The notes beneath the pieces were generated by a model. The model saw nothing but the letters and a program-made list of their open reading frames with translations. It ran no database searches and had not been told where the DNA came from. A stretch of 38,523 nt of DNA. Source: Candidatus Kapaibacterium sp. Lineage in GTDB: Bacteria; Bacteroidota; Ignavibacteria; Kapaibacteriales; UBA4661. Each line of letters starts with the position of its first letter. The first letter of the stretch is position 1. A program made the position numbers and the translations under genes. The stretch is from assembly GCA_025358765.1 (NCBI GenBank), contig JANYIG010000197.1, forward strand, positions 1 to 38,523, read 5' to 3'. Shown piece by piece: positions 1-7,670 of this stretch.

Positions 1-99
1 CAGCTTGAAAGACTAAGTTTACGACAGAATAATCTTTCTTTCGATGAAATGGCACGGATTAAATCCGCATTACCCAAGTGTAAAGTACAGTTCGATTAA
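1..99 (+). CDS. C-terminal fragment of a leucine-rich-repeat protein
   Basis: Frame 1 is open from the first base to the TAA at 97-99 and encodes the last 32 residues of a protein that starts outside the window. The segment LERLSLRQNNLS fits the LxxLxLxxNxLS core of a leucine-rich repeat. It is followed by a short helix and the ending LPKCKVQFD, a capping tail common at the end of bacterial LRR proteins. LRR domains usually bind other proteins; nothing more can be said about this one. A second, complete LRR protein lies at 23237-24682, but its ending is different. Confidence 0.7.
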   Translation, partial: QLERLSLRQNNLSFDEMARIKSALPKCKVQFD

Positions 100-276
100 T
101 AGCCTCTGGTCACGCCAAATTTTCGTTCTCAGTCAATCTGCTCTATCGCCGAGCTTTTGCTACAAAAGGGTTTAAAAAGAAGAATTATACTTTGGAATTC
201 TTCAACAATCAAGTTTTTATGAAGCTCCCAGCTGAAAAATGTCCGAATATTTTCCCCAAGTAAAACAACAATAATT

Positions 277-807
277 ATGACCAAATTCCTCCTCTCCCTC
301 TGCACCATTGCGACGTTCGCAGTCGCAAGCGCTTTTGCTCAAGCTGATTCTACAAGCGCCACTGGTTCGGCGTTTTCCAAAGCTGAAATGGATGCTATAG
401 TCGCGTTTCACAACAAAGTCCGCAAAGAAGTGGGTGCGCCGCCGATAGAGTGGTCGCAAGAATTGGCGGCACGTGCCCAAGAATGGGCAGACTATTTGGC
501 AAAAATGAATAAATTTGAACATCGTCCGCATAGCGGCAAATACGCACAGAAATACGGCGAAAACATTGCCGGCGCAATGAGCGAACAGCAAGGGGTAGAG
601 GCTTGTAAAATGTGGTATAGCGAAAAAAAATTCTATAAGGGCGGGAAATTAACGGGTGCGAATTGGTATAAATCCGGGCATTACACACAAATGGTATGGG
701 GCAAAACGACGAAAATAGGCTTGGGCAAAGCGAAAGGAAAACGCTGGGCAATCATTGTAGGCAATTACGATCCCGCGGGCAATATGATGGGCGAAAAGCC
801 ATATTGA
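277..807 (+). CDS. Secreted CAP-domain (SCP/PR1-like) protein
   Basis: This 176-residue protein has a clear signal peptide (basic start, hydrophobic core to about residue 21, AFAQA cleavage region), so it is exported. The rest is one CAP domain: an N-terminal helix with HNKVRKEVG, then the YGENIAGA segment, the CAP1-type motif GHYTQMVWGKTTKIG, and the CAP2-type ending VGNYDPAGNMMGEKPY. The conserved histidines in HNKVR and GHYTQ and the acidic residue in YGEN are present, so the usual metal or ligand cavity should be intact. Bacterial CAP proteins are extracellular and mostly of unknown activity; sterol or lipid binding and peptidase roles have been proposed for relatives. The gene stands alone and converges on the nuclease gene at 1107-2558. 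No good Shine-Dalgarno is visible before the ATG. Confidence 0.9.
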   Translation: MTKFLLSLCTIATFAVASAFAQADSTSATGSAFSKAEMDAIVAFHNKVRKEVGAPPIEWSQELAARAQEWADYLAKMNKFEHRPHSGKYAQKYGENIAGAMSEQQGVEACKMWYSEKKFYKGGKLTGANWYKSGHYTQMVWGKTTKIGLGKAKGKRWAIIVGNYDPAGNMMGEKPY

Positions 808-833
808 GGCGAAATTTCCGAGTGTATAAAGTT

Positions 834-1015
834 TTGAAGTTTAGATAAAATCTCGTAACTCGCATAAAACCTCGCTCTTGTGTTTGCCCTCACCCAACCC
901 TCTCCCAAAGGGAGAAGGCTTCAGAAGACATTGATTTTCTTTGTCTTCGCTCCTTCTCCCTTTGGGGGAAGGCGGGGGATGAGGGGCGAAACAGACAATT
1001 TTATCTAAACTTCAA
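834..1015. repeat. MITE-like nested inverted repeat
   Basis: A perfect 18-bp inverted repeat bounds the element (834-851 and 998-1015, containing GAAGTTTAGATAAAAT and its complement). Inside it, 886-918 and 952-987 form a second, longer but imperfect inverted repeat with the core CAAAGGGAGAAGG / CCTTCTCCCTTTG. A small third stem, GAAGACA (924-930) with TGTCTTC (942-948), sits at the tip. The whole 182 bases could fold as one extended hairpin. No coding frame is evident. TGTATA occurs just outside both ends (823-828 and 1023-1028) and could be a target duplication, but six AT-rich bases are weak evidence. Confidence 0.65.
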
Positions 1016-1033
1016 TAAGGTTTGTATAGCACA

Positions 1034-1069
1034 AGGGCGTACTGCGGAACATGTTCCATAGTACGCCCT
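1034..1069. terminator. Stem-loop terminator between convergent genes
   Basis: AGGGCGTACT (1034-1043) pairs perfectly with AGTACGCCCT (1060-1069). The loop itself contains the palindrome GGAACATGTTCC. The structure lies between the convergent CAP and nuclease genes. The flanking T-runs are modest, so a bidirectional terminator is the best reading but not proven. Confidence 0.6.
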
Positions 1070-1106
1070 CTGTTGTGATGTTTTGTATGATAAGAACAAA
1101 CCGTAT

Positions 1107-2558
1107 TTACTTTCCAACACGGCTTTCAATTGCCTTCTGCACGTCTGTTGGCAACGCATTCAAGAAATCGTAGCCCGTAGCTCGCTCTATGTCGTCCACC
1201 GTCGTTACGTATTGTTGCCAACCTTCGTGAATAATACCCGTTATGTTAGGCATCATCACCGCAATCACGCGCGTGTTGGCGTTCACGTCCTTCAAACCCT
1301 GCCCGCGATTCAACACCACCACGATTTTGAAGCATTTCTCCGGCACGGCAACCTTCCCTTTACCAATTGTCGGGAAATTTTTTGCGTAAATGCCGCCGCA
1401 AATAATGTAGAGTTCTTTGTTTTCACGCTGCGAAAGGTGCTGGCATTCTTCCTCCAAACGCAGCCACGGACCGGCATTCATGTCGTGTGTCTGTGGTAGC
1501 AGGTTCGTTGTAAAAAATGTTGATTCGTTGTCCTCTAATGTTGCGGTGCGCTCTTCGGAACGCACCATATGTCCTCGATCGTAGCCGGAACCCGTGTAAT
1601 CATTGTGCCGGACGCGGTAAAGGTTGTTTGGCAATGTCATGTCCGGCATAAATTGCCCTTGATGGCGCGGCACATCGCCGAAGTACGACGCATTCAGATT
1701 TGAGCTAACCCAATTGGGAACGTGTTTATCCTTATTGTACGACAGCGCGTATTGCTTTCTTTCAAGGATATAATCGTCCGACGGATCGCCGTCTGCTGCA
1801 ATCCCCATTGTCAAATGAATGCTGTTGCTTGAGTTGGTCGGCGGGTGGGATACGTCGCCGGAAGAAGAATTTGATGAAGGTACTGAGTTCGTGGATTGGG
1901 GATTGGCGGGCTGAGAGGCGCTTGCGCCGGAGCCATTATTGCTGCCATGCCCGTCGGATTGAACACTAAAATCGTCAATATTCAAACGATTTGGTGTGCC
2001 GTCAGTTTTGCGAATCTCAAAACGAATGTTTTTTTTACTATCCACCGCAATTGTTGTGGCTTGAAGCGTTGTACCGCTTGATTTCATGGGGCTTCCAACT
2101 GCCTTCCACGAAGCACCACCATCCGTGGAGGCGCGAAGCTCCCACGTTACGGGTTTATCCTTGCCATACACCGCATGGCTGAGGGAGACGCTTTTTGCGC
2201 CCTCTACGTCGAACATCATCCGCACGGCACCACTATTGCGGAGACGAAGTGCTTTTGAGCCGTTTTTCTGGTCGTTTTGTTCGCTTCCAACAAGTGCATC
2301 CTCAAACGACCACGTGCCAGAGTTCAATTTCTCCTCGCCAGCGCTATAATTGCCCTTGCTCGCCTTCTCGAAATCTTCCGTGAACGAAGCGGAATGTTGC
2401 GAGGAGGTGGTCTGTGCAGATGAGCCAGAAGAAGTGCCAGCGCTTGATGAGGAAGTTCCGGCAGGCTTTTGTTGTTTGCTACACGCAAAAAGCGGGAGCA
2501 GCAACGCCAGTATGTAAGCGACATACAAGCGTGGGACGTGAATACGAGAAGGTGTCAT
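1107..2558 (-). CDS. Lipoprotein DNA/RNA non-specific endonuclease (NUC1 family)
   Basis: The C-terminal half is a beta-beta-alpha-metal nuclease domain: GSGYDRGHMV carries the DRGH catalytic motif (His near residue 330) and TNLLPQTHDMNAGPW supplies the metal-binding Asn. Such enzymes cut DNA and RNA without sequence specificity. The N-terminus is a lipoprotein signal (hydrophobic stretch ending LPLFAC, lipidated Cys26). A Ser/Thr-rich linker follows, then a beta-rich module at about residues 58-210 (FEKASKGNYS to RLNIDDFSV) resembling carbohydrate-binding-like jelly rolls, then a second Ser/Asn-rich linker and the nuclease. The frame extends upstream to a TTG at 2618, but the ATG at 2558 gives a proper signal peptide, so it was chosen (483 residues). 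Likely role: surface or periplasmic nucleic-acid degradation for nutrition or defence. It is divergent from the GlmU-like gene. Confidence 0.88.
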   Translation of the reverse strand: MTPSRIHVPRLYVAYILALLLPLFACSKQQKPAGTSSSSAGTSSGSSAQTTSSQHSASFTEDFEKASKGNYSAGEEKLNSGTWSFEDALVGSEQNDQKNGSKALRLRNSGAVRMMFDVEGAKSVSLSHAVYGKDKPVTWELRASTDGGASWKAVGSPMKSSGTTLQATTIAVDSKKNIRFEIRKTDGTPNRLNIDDFSVQSDGHGSNNGSGASASQPANPQSTNSVPSSNSSSGDVSHPPTNSSNSIHLTMGIAADGDPSDDYILERKQYALSYNKDKHVPNWVSSNLNASYFGDVPRHQGQFMPDMTLPNNLYRVRHNDYTGSGYDRGHMVRSEERTATLEDNESTFFTTNLLPQTHDMNAGPWLRLEEECQHLSQRENKELYIICGGIYAKNFPTIGKGKVAVPEKCFKIVVVLNRGQGLKDVNANTRVIAVMMPNITGIIHEGWQQYVTTVDDIERATGYDFLNALPTDVQKAIESRVGK

Positions 2559-2703
2559 GGCTGTACAGCGATTGGAGTGAGGAAAGCACGACGACAGTAT
2601 TCTTCGGAATTCTTTCAAAAAATTGTTCTTTGGAAAAAATTGCGAAGAGCATCGTAAATTGTCGTGAAATTACGCGAAAATCCGAGAGAACCAACAAAAA
2701 TCT

Positions 2704-3990
2704 ATGAACCCAGCATCAATTCTCTTTTTTGAGCCGCAGAGCGTCCACAGCCTTTATCCTTTCAGCATCATGCACCCCTCATGGGAACTACGTTCGGGCG
2801 TTTTTCGCTTGTTCGAGAAAGTGCAGCACCAATTTCCTCATGCACGGCTGCTCTTCCACGCGACTAACAACCGCACACCGCAGTTGAACTCGTTTCTGGC
2901 GCGATTCCCGCAAGCAGAACAGGACGTTCGTGCAGAAGATATGCTCATTCTTGCCGGAAACGTTTGTCCCGATGCGGCACTGTGGCAAGCGCTCCACAAC
3001 ATCACCCAAGAACTCGCCCACACAACAGCCGCCGGACAAACAGTTGTTCTTACGAAAGATTCTACGCCGTTTGCAGCCTTCGTACCGTGCGAAGCATTCG
3101 ACAGTAAAACACTGCCCACGCTTGCGGAACTTAGCACTTTAGATAGTTCGTTCTATCAAGGTTGTACGGTAGTCAATGTTGAGGCATTTATCATTACGTA
3201 TCTTTGGGACGCGCTGCACGGTAATGGAAACGCCATCGAAGACGACGCTCGGTTTTTTAGTTTTAATGCTGCATCACACCTTGTGTTTATGACGGGCGTG
3301 TTTGCTGTGCAGCCGGAATGTATTGCTTTGGGAAAGCATGTTCGGATTGCGCCATGTACCGTTCTTGATGCGTCGAAAGGCTCTATTGTCATTGGTGATA
3401 ACGTGGAAATTATGGCACAAACCACGATTGTGGGTCCGTGTTTTATCGATAATAACGTTGTGGTAAAGGTAGGAACACGGCTGTACGAAAACACGAGTAT
3501 TGGGGAGGCGAGCAAGGTGGGCGGCGAACTTAAAAACACGATTTTTCAAGCATTCGGCAATAAACAGCACGATGGTTGTCTTGGTTATTCGTTCATTGGC
3601 GAGTGGGTGAATTTGGGTGCAGGTACGAATGTTTCCGATCTCAAAAATAATTATAGCCGGATTCGTGTACGCTTCGAGCGCGACAAAAGCCGCGAAATCA
3701 ATACTGGACACACCTCTCTTGGCTTGCTTTGCGGCGACCATACCAAAAGTGGCATCAATTCGATGTTCAACACAGGAACCGTCACGGGTGTGAGTGCGAA
3801 CGTGTTCGACGGAGGTTATCCTGAGAAGTATATTCCATCGTTCTCGTGGGGCGGGCGCAAGGATTCACCAATGTTCGACGGAGAAAAGGCTATAGAGCTT
3901 GCCCGCACGGTCATGAGTCGCCGGAAGCGCGTATTGACGGCAGAAGAGGAACTGATTTTGCGGCAGGAGTTTGAACGATGCCACCTATAA
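2704..3990 (+). CDS. GlmU-like sugar nucleotidyltransferase/acetyltransferase homologue
   Basis: This 428-residue protein resembles the Bacteroidota family often annotated as alternative GlmU (putative UDP-GlcNAc diphosphorylase / glucosamine-1-phosphate N-acetyltransferase). The N-terminal part (1-190) has the family's ILFFEP and LYPFSIMHPSWELRSG segments and LWDALHGNGNAIEDD. Residues about 200-290 form a left-handed beta-helix of hexapeptide repeats (ALGKHVRIAP, GSIVIGDNVEI, ATIV-type turns). The signature LGYSFIGEWVNLGAGTNVSD lies at about 293-312. Known family members are thought to make UDP-GlcNAc for peptidoglycan and outer-membrane glycans. The N-terminal domain lacks a textbook GlmU LAAGxGTRM loop, so the exact reaction is inferred. 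No Shine-Dalgarno is visible; ATG 2704 is the first start in frame. Confidence 0.82.
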   Translation: MNPASILFFEPQSVHSLYPFSIMHPSWELRSGVFRLFEKVQHQFPHARLLFHATNNRTPQLNSFLARFPQAEQDVRAEDMLILAGNVCPDAALWQALHNITQELAHTTAAGQTVVLTKDSTPFAAFVPCEAFDSKTLPTLAELSTLDSSFYQGCTVVNVEAFIITYLWDALHGNGNAIEDDARFFSFNAASHLVFMTGVFAVQPECIALGKHVRIAPCTVLDASKGSIVIGDNVEIMAQTTIVGPCFIDNNVVVKVGTRLYENTSIGEASKVGGELKNTIFQAFGNKQHDGCLGYSFIGEWVNLGAGTNVSDLKNNYSRIRVRFERDKSREINTGHTSLGLLCGDHTKSGINSMFNTGTVTGVSANVFDGGYPEKYIPSFSWGGRKDSPMFDGEKAIELARTVMSRRKRVLTAEEELILRQEFERCHL

Positions 3991-4147
3991 AGTTATTATC
4001 CCAGATTGTCCGATAATGAACACTTGGTGTATCGTGAGCGAACACTTTTTTCTCCGAAACCCGCATAAAATGGACTTGGCACAGTTTTTCAGGTTATAGT
4101 TATTACCAACATAGTTATCAACCTTTTGAGATGTACGACATACGACA

Positions 4148-5410
4148 ATGGATAAGCCAATCGAAAAAAAACGCTGGACACCAAAAAAGCTCGCCGCCAT
4201 TGGCGGAAGCGTGGCACTGGTGGTTGTAATTCTCTATATGACGGTGTTGGGCGATACACGCTCGAAGCTCAACGTCGAACTTGACAAAATAACCATTTCG
4301 GCAGTCGATAAAGGTGTTTTTCAAGAATTCATCCCCGTGACTGGCACTGTGCAGCCCATCCGCACGATTTACCTTGATGCTGTTGAAGGCGGGCGCGTGG
4401 AAAAAATCTATGCTGAAGCGGGAGCAATGCTGAACGAAGGCGATCCAATTGTACAACTTCGTAATTCGCAAATGATTTTGGATGCCGTCAACCGCGAAGC
4501 GCAGATGTACGAGCAGGTGAATAATCTCCAAAACACCCGCGTAACAATGGAGCAAACACGATTGAACTTAAAAAGTCAAGTTATTGACCTCGATAACCAG
4601 ATTGCAGCAGCCGAGCGTGTGTTCCGCCAAAATGAAAAACTCATTTCTGCCGGACATGTTTCTAAGGAAGAATACGCACGCACGAAAGATGCGTATGAAT
4701 TCCTGCTCAAACGCCGTACACTTACACTCGAAACGCAGCATCAAGACTCTGTTATGCGAACCGCACAAGTGGCGCAGTTGGAGCATTCAACGGGGCGTTT
4801 GCAATCAAACCTCGGCATCGTTCGCCAAAACCTTGATAACATGCTTGTCAGAGCGCCTGTGACCGGACAACTTACATCGTTGAATGCTGAAATTGGCGAG
4901 GCGAAAACACCCGGTCAACGCTTAGGGCAGATTGACGTGTTGAACGGTTTTAAAGTTCGTGTGCCGATTGATGAATTTTACATCGCTCGCACCGAAGTTG
5001 GGCAAAGCGGGCAATGCGAAATTGCTGGTAAGACCTATCGCCTCGTGATTCGCAAAGTATTTTCGGAGGTGAAAAACGGTCGTTTTGAGGTTGATATGAC
5101 CTTTGATAATGGCACAAATACTGGCGTACCTGACGGTATCAAACGAGGGCAATCGCTGCAAATTCGCCTTGAGCTTGGCAGCGAACAACAAGCTATTTTA
5201 CTGACTCGTGGCGGTTTCTACCAGAAAACAGGCGGGCAGTGGGTCTATGTGGTTGACCCGTCCGGTAGCTATGCCGTTAAACGCACCATCCGCCTTGGGC
5301 GGCAGAACCCGCAAGCATTCGAGGTTCTAGAGGGATTGCAAATCGGGGAAAAGGTGATTACCTCGAGCTATGATAATTTTGGAGACATCGAAAAACTCGT
5401 TCTTAAATAA
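4148..5410 (+). CDS. Membrane-fusion (HlyD/MacA-like) efflux adaptor protein
   Basis: This 420-residue protein has one N-terminal membrane anchor (about 15-36, IGGSVALVVVILYMTVLG). A beta/lipoyl half-domain follows (VTGTVQPIRTIYLDAVEGG). A long coiled-coil hairpin spans about 100-225, and the second lipoyl half is LVRAPVTGQLTSLNAEIGE. Beta-barrel and membrane-proximal domains run to the C-terminus. This is the layout of periplasmic adaptors that link an inner-membrane transporter to an outer-membrane channel. The ABC ATPase at 5448 starts 37 bases after its stop, so the two are almost surely co-transcribed, as in MacAB-type exporters. No permease or outer-membrane TolC-like gene is next to them. 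Substrate unknown. Confidence 0.87.
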   Translation: MDKPIEKKRWTPKKLAAIGGSVALVVVILYMTVLGDTRSKLNVELDKITISAVDKGVFQEFIPVTGTVQPIRTIYLDAVEGGRVEKIYAEAGAMLNEGDPIVQLRNSQMILDAVNREAQMYEQVNNLQNTRVTMEQTRLNLKSQVIDLDNQIAAAERVFRQNEKLISAGHVSKEEYARTKDAYEFLLKRRTLTLETQHQDSVMRTAQVAQLEHSTGRLQSNLGIVRQNLDNMLVRAPVTGQLTSLNAEIGEAKTPGQRLGQIDVLNGFKVRVPIDEFYIARTEVGQSGQCEIAGKTYRLVIRKVFSEVKNGRFEVDMTFDNGTNTGVPDGIKRGQSLQIRLELGSEQQAILLTRGGFYQKTGGQWVYVVDPSGSYAVKRTIRLGRQNPQAFEVLEGLQIGEKVITSSYDNFGDIEKLVLK

Positions 5411-5447
5411 TTTCAACACAAATACCTTCAACACAAGGAGCAGCGCT

Positions 5448-6137
5448 ATGATTAAATTAGTCGAACTTCGCAAAACCTACCGCACCGAAGAGGTAGAAAC
5501 AACGGCATTGGGCGGCGTGAACTTGGAAATTCAGGTTGGTGATTTTGCTGCCATCATGGGACCGTCCGGTTGCGGCAAATCCACGCTGTTAAACATCCTC
5601 GGGATGTTAGATAATCCCGACGGCGGTGAATATCATTTCTACGACAAAGAAGTTGCCAAATACTCCGAGCGCGAACGTGCGAATCTCCGCAAAATGCACA
5701 TTGGCTTCGTCTTCCAGAGCTTTAACCTGATTGACGAACTTACGGTGCAAGAAAACGTGGAGCTGCCGCTTCTCTACTTGGGATTCGATGCAACCTACCG
5801 CAAAGAGCGCGTGGCGGAAGTTCTCGACCAAATGCAGATGTCGCACCGCAAAGGTCATTTTCCGCAGCAGCTATCGGGCGGACAGCAACAGCGTGTGGCA
5901 GTGGCACGGGCAATCGTCGGCAAACCGCTCGTTATCTTCGCGGATGAGCCAACGGGAAATCTTGATTCCAAAAACGGCTTGGAGGTAATGAATTTGCTCA
6001 CGGAGTTGAACAAAAACGGTTCGACGATTGTGATGGTAACACACACACCAGAATACAGCGAATACGCAAACCGTGTGATTCACCTCTTCGACGGGCAGGT
6101 AGTTACCGAAAATATCAGAGGCAGAGTAGCGGCTTAA
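5448..6137 (+). CDS. ABC transporter ATP-binding protein (MacB/LolD-like)
   Basis: The protein has 229 residues and every ABC ATPase motif: Walker A GPSGCGKSTLLN, Q-loop FVFQSFNLIDELTVQENV, signature LSGGQQQRVAVARA, Walker B LVIFADEPTGNLDS and switch His in VTHTPEYSEYA. The closest group is the MacB/LolD/FtsE-type ATPases that power mechanotransmission exporters. The frame is open upstream into the adaptor gene, but the ATG at 5448 is preceded by AAGGAG (5435-5440) and begins the canonical MIKLVELRKTY, so that start was chosen. It needs a membrane partner; none follows, since the next gene is convergent on the other strand. The partner is either elsewhere or lost. Confidence 0.92.
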   Translation: MIKLVELRKTYRTEEVETTALGGVNLEIQVGDFAAIMGPSGCGKSTLLNILGMLDNPDGGEYHFYDKEVAKYSERERANLRKMHIGFVFQSFNLIDELTVQENVELPLLYLGFDATYRKERVAEVLDQMQMSHRKGHFPQQLSGGQQQRVAVARAIVGKPLVIFADEPTGNLDSKNGLEVMNLLTELNKNGSTIVMVTHTPEYSEYANRVIHLFDGQVVTENIRGRVAA

Positions 6138-6172
6138 CAGCTACAGACGGCTTGGAGCGGTTTTCGGATAGT

Positions 6173-6919
6173 TTATTGGGTTCGCACTGTAAACAACAAC
6201 ACCAACGCAATAACTGCCGCCGCAATAACTACAAGCGGCTCCACGACACTTTTCATAAAGCCGCCGGGTGGCTCAGGGACGATGCCGTTTGCAAACTCGT
6301 ATTGCCTGCTTTCAAGCAAAGGAACAGCGCGACGTGTGATGGTGTCGCGCTGTTGGTATGAAATATTCGTGAGTTGCCGAACTGCGCCGGAAGGCTCTTC
6401 AATGCTTGCGCTTACGATAATGCTTGCTTCGCGGGCAAGTGCATCATCGTCGGTTTCTACCAAAAAATACCGCACCGCAAAATCTATCATTCGCAGCGAT
6501 AATATGCGTCCTTTGCCGCTATCGCTTGTGCGGAAACGCTTCAATGCAGGATTGTCTGTAAGCACGTATTGGTCAAGCATCCACGAGGCAGCGTGTGTCG
6601 CAAATACGTACCGAAGCGTGTCTTGGGTTGTGTGAAATTGTCTCGCCTGTTCAGCTTTCACTTGTTCAGCTTTCACTTGTTCAGCAAGCGCTCGTGAGGT
6701 TTTGCGGGCAAGGGAGTCCAGCACCGTGAGGTTGCGTACTGTTGTTGACTGTACCCCACTCTGTGCTTGAGCATCCACAGCTGTGGTTGTTACAATCCAC
6801 AGCACTAAAATATAGACTATACTCGCCAAACTGCACGATTCACTGCGTCTTACAACACAGATAGATTGCGCTTTACCGAATACAACCTGCCATACATAAA
6901 GTTCTTGAAACTCTGCCAC
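6173..6919 (-). CDS. Hypothetical exported protein with C-terminal membrane anchor
   Basis: I do not recognise this family. A hydrophobic segment (IVYILVLWIVTTTAVDAQAQ) looks like a signal peptide, and the last about 28 residues (VVEPLVVIAAAVIALVLLF, then a short basic tail) form a C-terminal membrane anchor. Between them lies a soluble, mostly helical region with a tandem EQVKA repeat, encoded by a 15-base direct repeat at 6649-6678. The start is uncertain. GTG at 6919 has a purine-rich AGGGGG just upstream and is used here; TTG at 6952 or TTG at 6829 are alternatives, and the last would put the signal peptide at the very N-terminus. It is downstream of the peroxiredoxin-like gene on the same strand and converges with the ABC ATPase gene, 35 bases away. 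Confidence 0.6.
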   Translation of the reverse strand: MAEFQELYVWQVVFGKAQSICVVRRSESCSLASIVYILVLWIVTTTAVDAQAQSGVQSTTVRNLTVLDSLARKTSRALAEQVKAEQVKAEQARQFHTTQDTLRYVFATHAASWMLDQYVLTDNPALKRFRTSDSGKGRILSLRMIDFAVRYFLVETDDDALAREASIIVSASIEEPSGAVRQLTNISYQQRDTITRRAVPLLESRQYEFANGIVPEPPGGFMKSVVEPLVVIAAAVIALVLLFTVRTQ

Positions 6920-6931
6920 CGCGCCCCCTAC

Positions 6932-7012
6932 CTTGTGATATTCGTGATACAAATGCCGCTACTCACACACAAAAATATCACAAGAATCCATCCTTTCTAT
7001 AGAAATATCACG
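6932..7012. promoter_or_regulatory. GTGATA repeat cluster over a promoter-like site
   Basis: Four copies of GTGATA occur in 81 bases: two on the plus strand (6935-6940, 6944-6949) and two inverted (6976-6981, 7006-7011). The first and third belong to a perfect 11-bp inverted repeat, CTTGTGATATT (6932-6942) with AATATCACAAG (6974-6984). The second and fourth form CGTGATA / TATCACG (6943-6949, 7006-7012). The minus-strand sequence TATTTTTG at 6970-6977 fits a Bacteroidota -7 element and overlaps the third copy, though no matching -33 TTTG is present. The layout suggests an operator or a switchable RNA structure before the 6173-6919 gene. Confidence 0.45.
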
Positions 7013-7565
7013 CAGCCACGTGTTCGGCGGCAAATGTATCAATCGCCTCAAATGGAAGGTGGTCGAAAATGTGGTCGGTATAATGCGCCGTATCAATCAC
7101 CAAACCGGGCGCAATCAGAAAATCTGCTGGCGCACGAAAAAAGTTCGCTCCTTCTTCCATTTTGAGTTCATAACCCAGTTCGGATGCTGCTTTCACGTAC
7201 TCTTGCATAGCTGAATTTGTCTGTGCTCGCTCGACGGCTTCCGGCGAACTTTCTACGCCATAAAGGTCGTACAGCCGTGCTTGCGGGTCAGCAATAAGCG
7301 GAAAAGGTGGGTTTTGTTTACCCGCAAAAGGTATAATATTCTCTGTGGGTGACTCGAACACCGCAATAATTTCCATACCTTGCTTGCGATATTCATCATA
7401 ACGCCCGATAAGTTTATGCACTTGCAGATTACACATTGCACACGAACCATAACGGAAAAACGAAAGAAGGATTTTTTTGTCGGCAAAATTTGCCAAACAA
7501 ATGCGATTGCCCAGAACGTCCATTACATCGAACGTTGGAGCAGGTTGACCATATTGAAGTTTCAT
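7008..7565 (-). CDS. Peroxiredoxin-like / AhpC-TSA family protein
   Basis: This 185-residue thioredoxin-fold protein begins MKLQYGQPAPTFDVMDVLG, the usual start of AhpC/TSA and redoxin domains. Its active-site loop is FFRYGSCAMCNLQVH, with Cys42 and Cys45 in a CxxC arrangement. This matches the peroxiredoxin-like family that has FRYxxCxxCNL rather than the canonical PxxTxxC, so it may be a thiol reductase or peroxidase; the activity is inferred. There is no signal peptide, so it is cytoplasmic. ATG 7565 was chosen over a longer frame to 7613 because CGGAGA lies 8 bases upstream and the domain starts at once. A MarR regulator is encoded 105 bases upstream on the same strand, which suggests redox- or stress-linked control. 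Confidence 0.82.
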   Translation of the reverse strand: MKLQYGQPAPTFDVMDVLGNRICLANFADKKILLSFFRYGSCAMCNLQVHKLIGRYDEYRKQGMEIIAVFESPTENIIPFAGKQNPPFPLIADPQARLYDLYGVESSPEAVERAQTNSAMQEYVKAASELGYELKMEEGANFFRAPADFLIAPGLVIDTAHYTDHIFDHLPFEAIDTFAAEHVAA

Positions 7566-7670
7566 CGAAAAAATCTCCGAAAAATGTAAAAAAAACATAA
7601 CGCACAACCTCATAATTACCAGTACTGTTCGCTAAACAATAATTAGCACAACAAGTATTTGAGATAAAAA

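Noticed and set aside
154-168. Small hairpin CTTTTG-CTA-CAAAAG after the LRR fragment
   Set aside because: Short AT-rich stem with no T-run; too weak to call a terminator.
1083-1499. Plus-strand frame within the nuclease gene
   Set aside because: It lies opposite the catalytic domain of the nuclease, which has clear DRGH and Asn motifs.
5370-5447. N-terminal extension of the ABC ATPase
   Set aside because: It overlaps the adaptor gene end and has no domain; ATG 5448 has a good Shine-Dalgarno.
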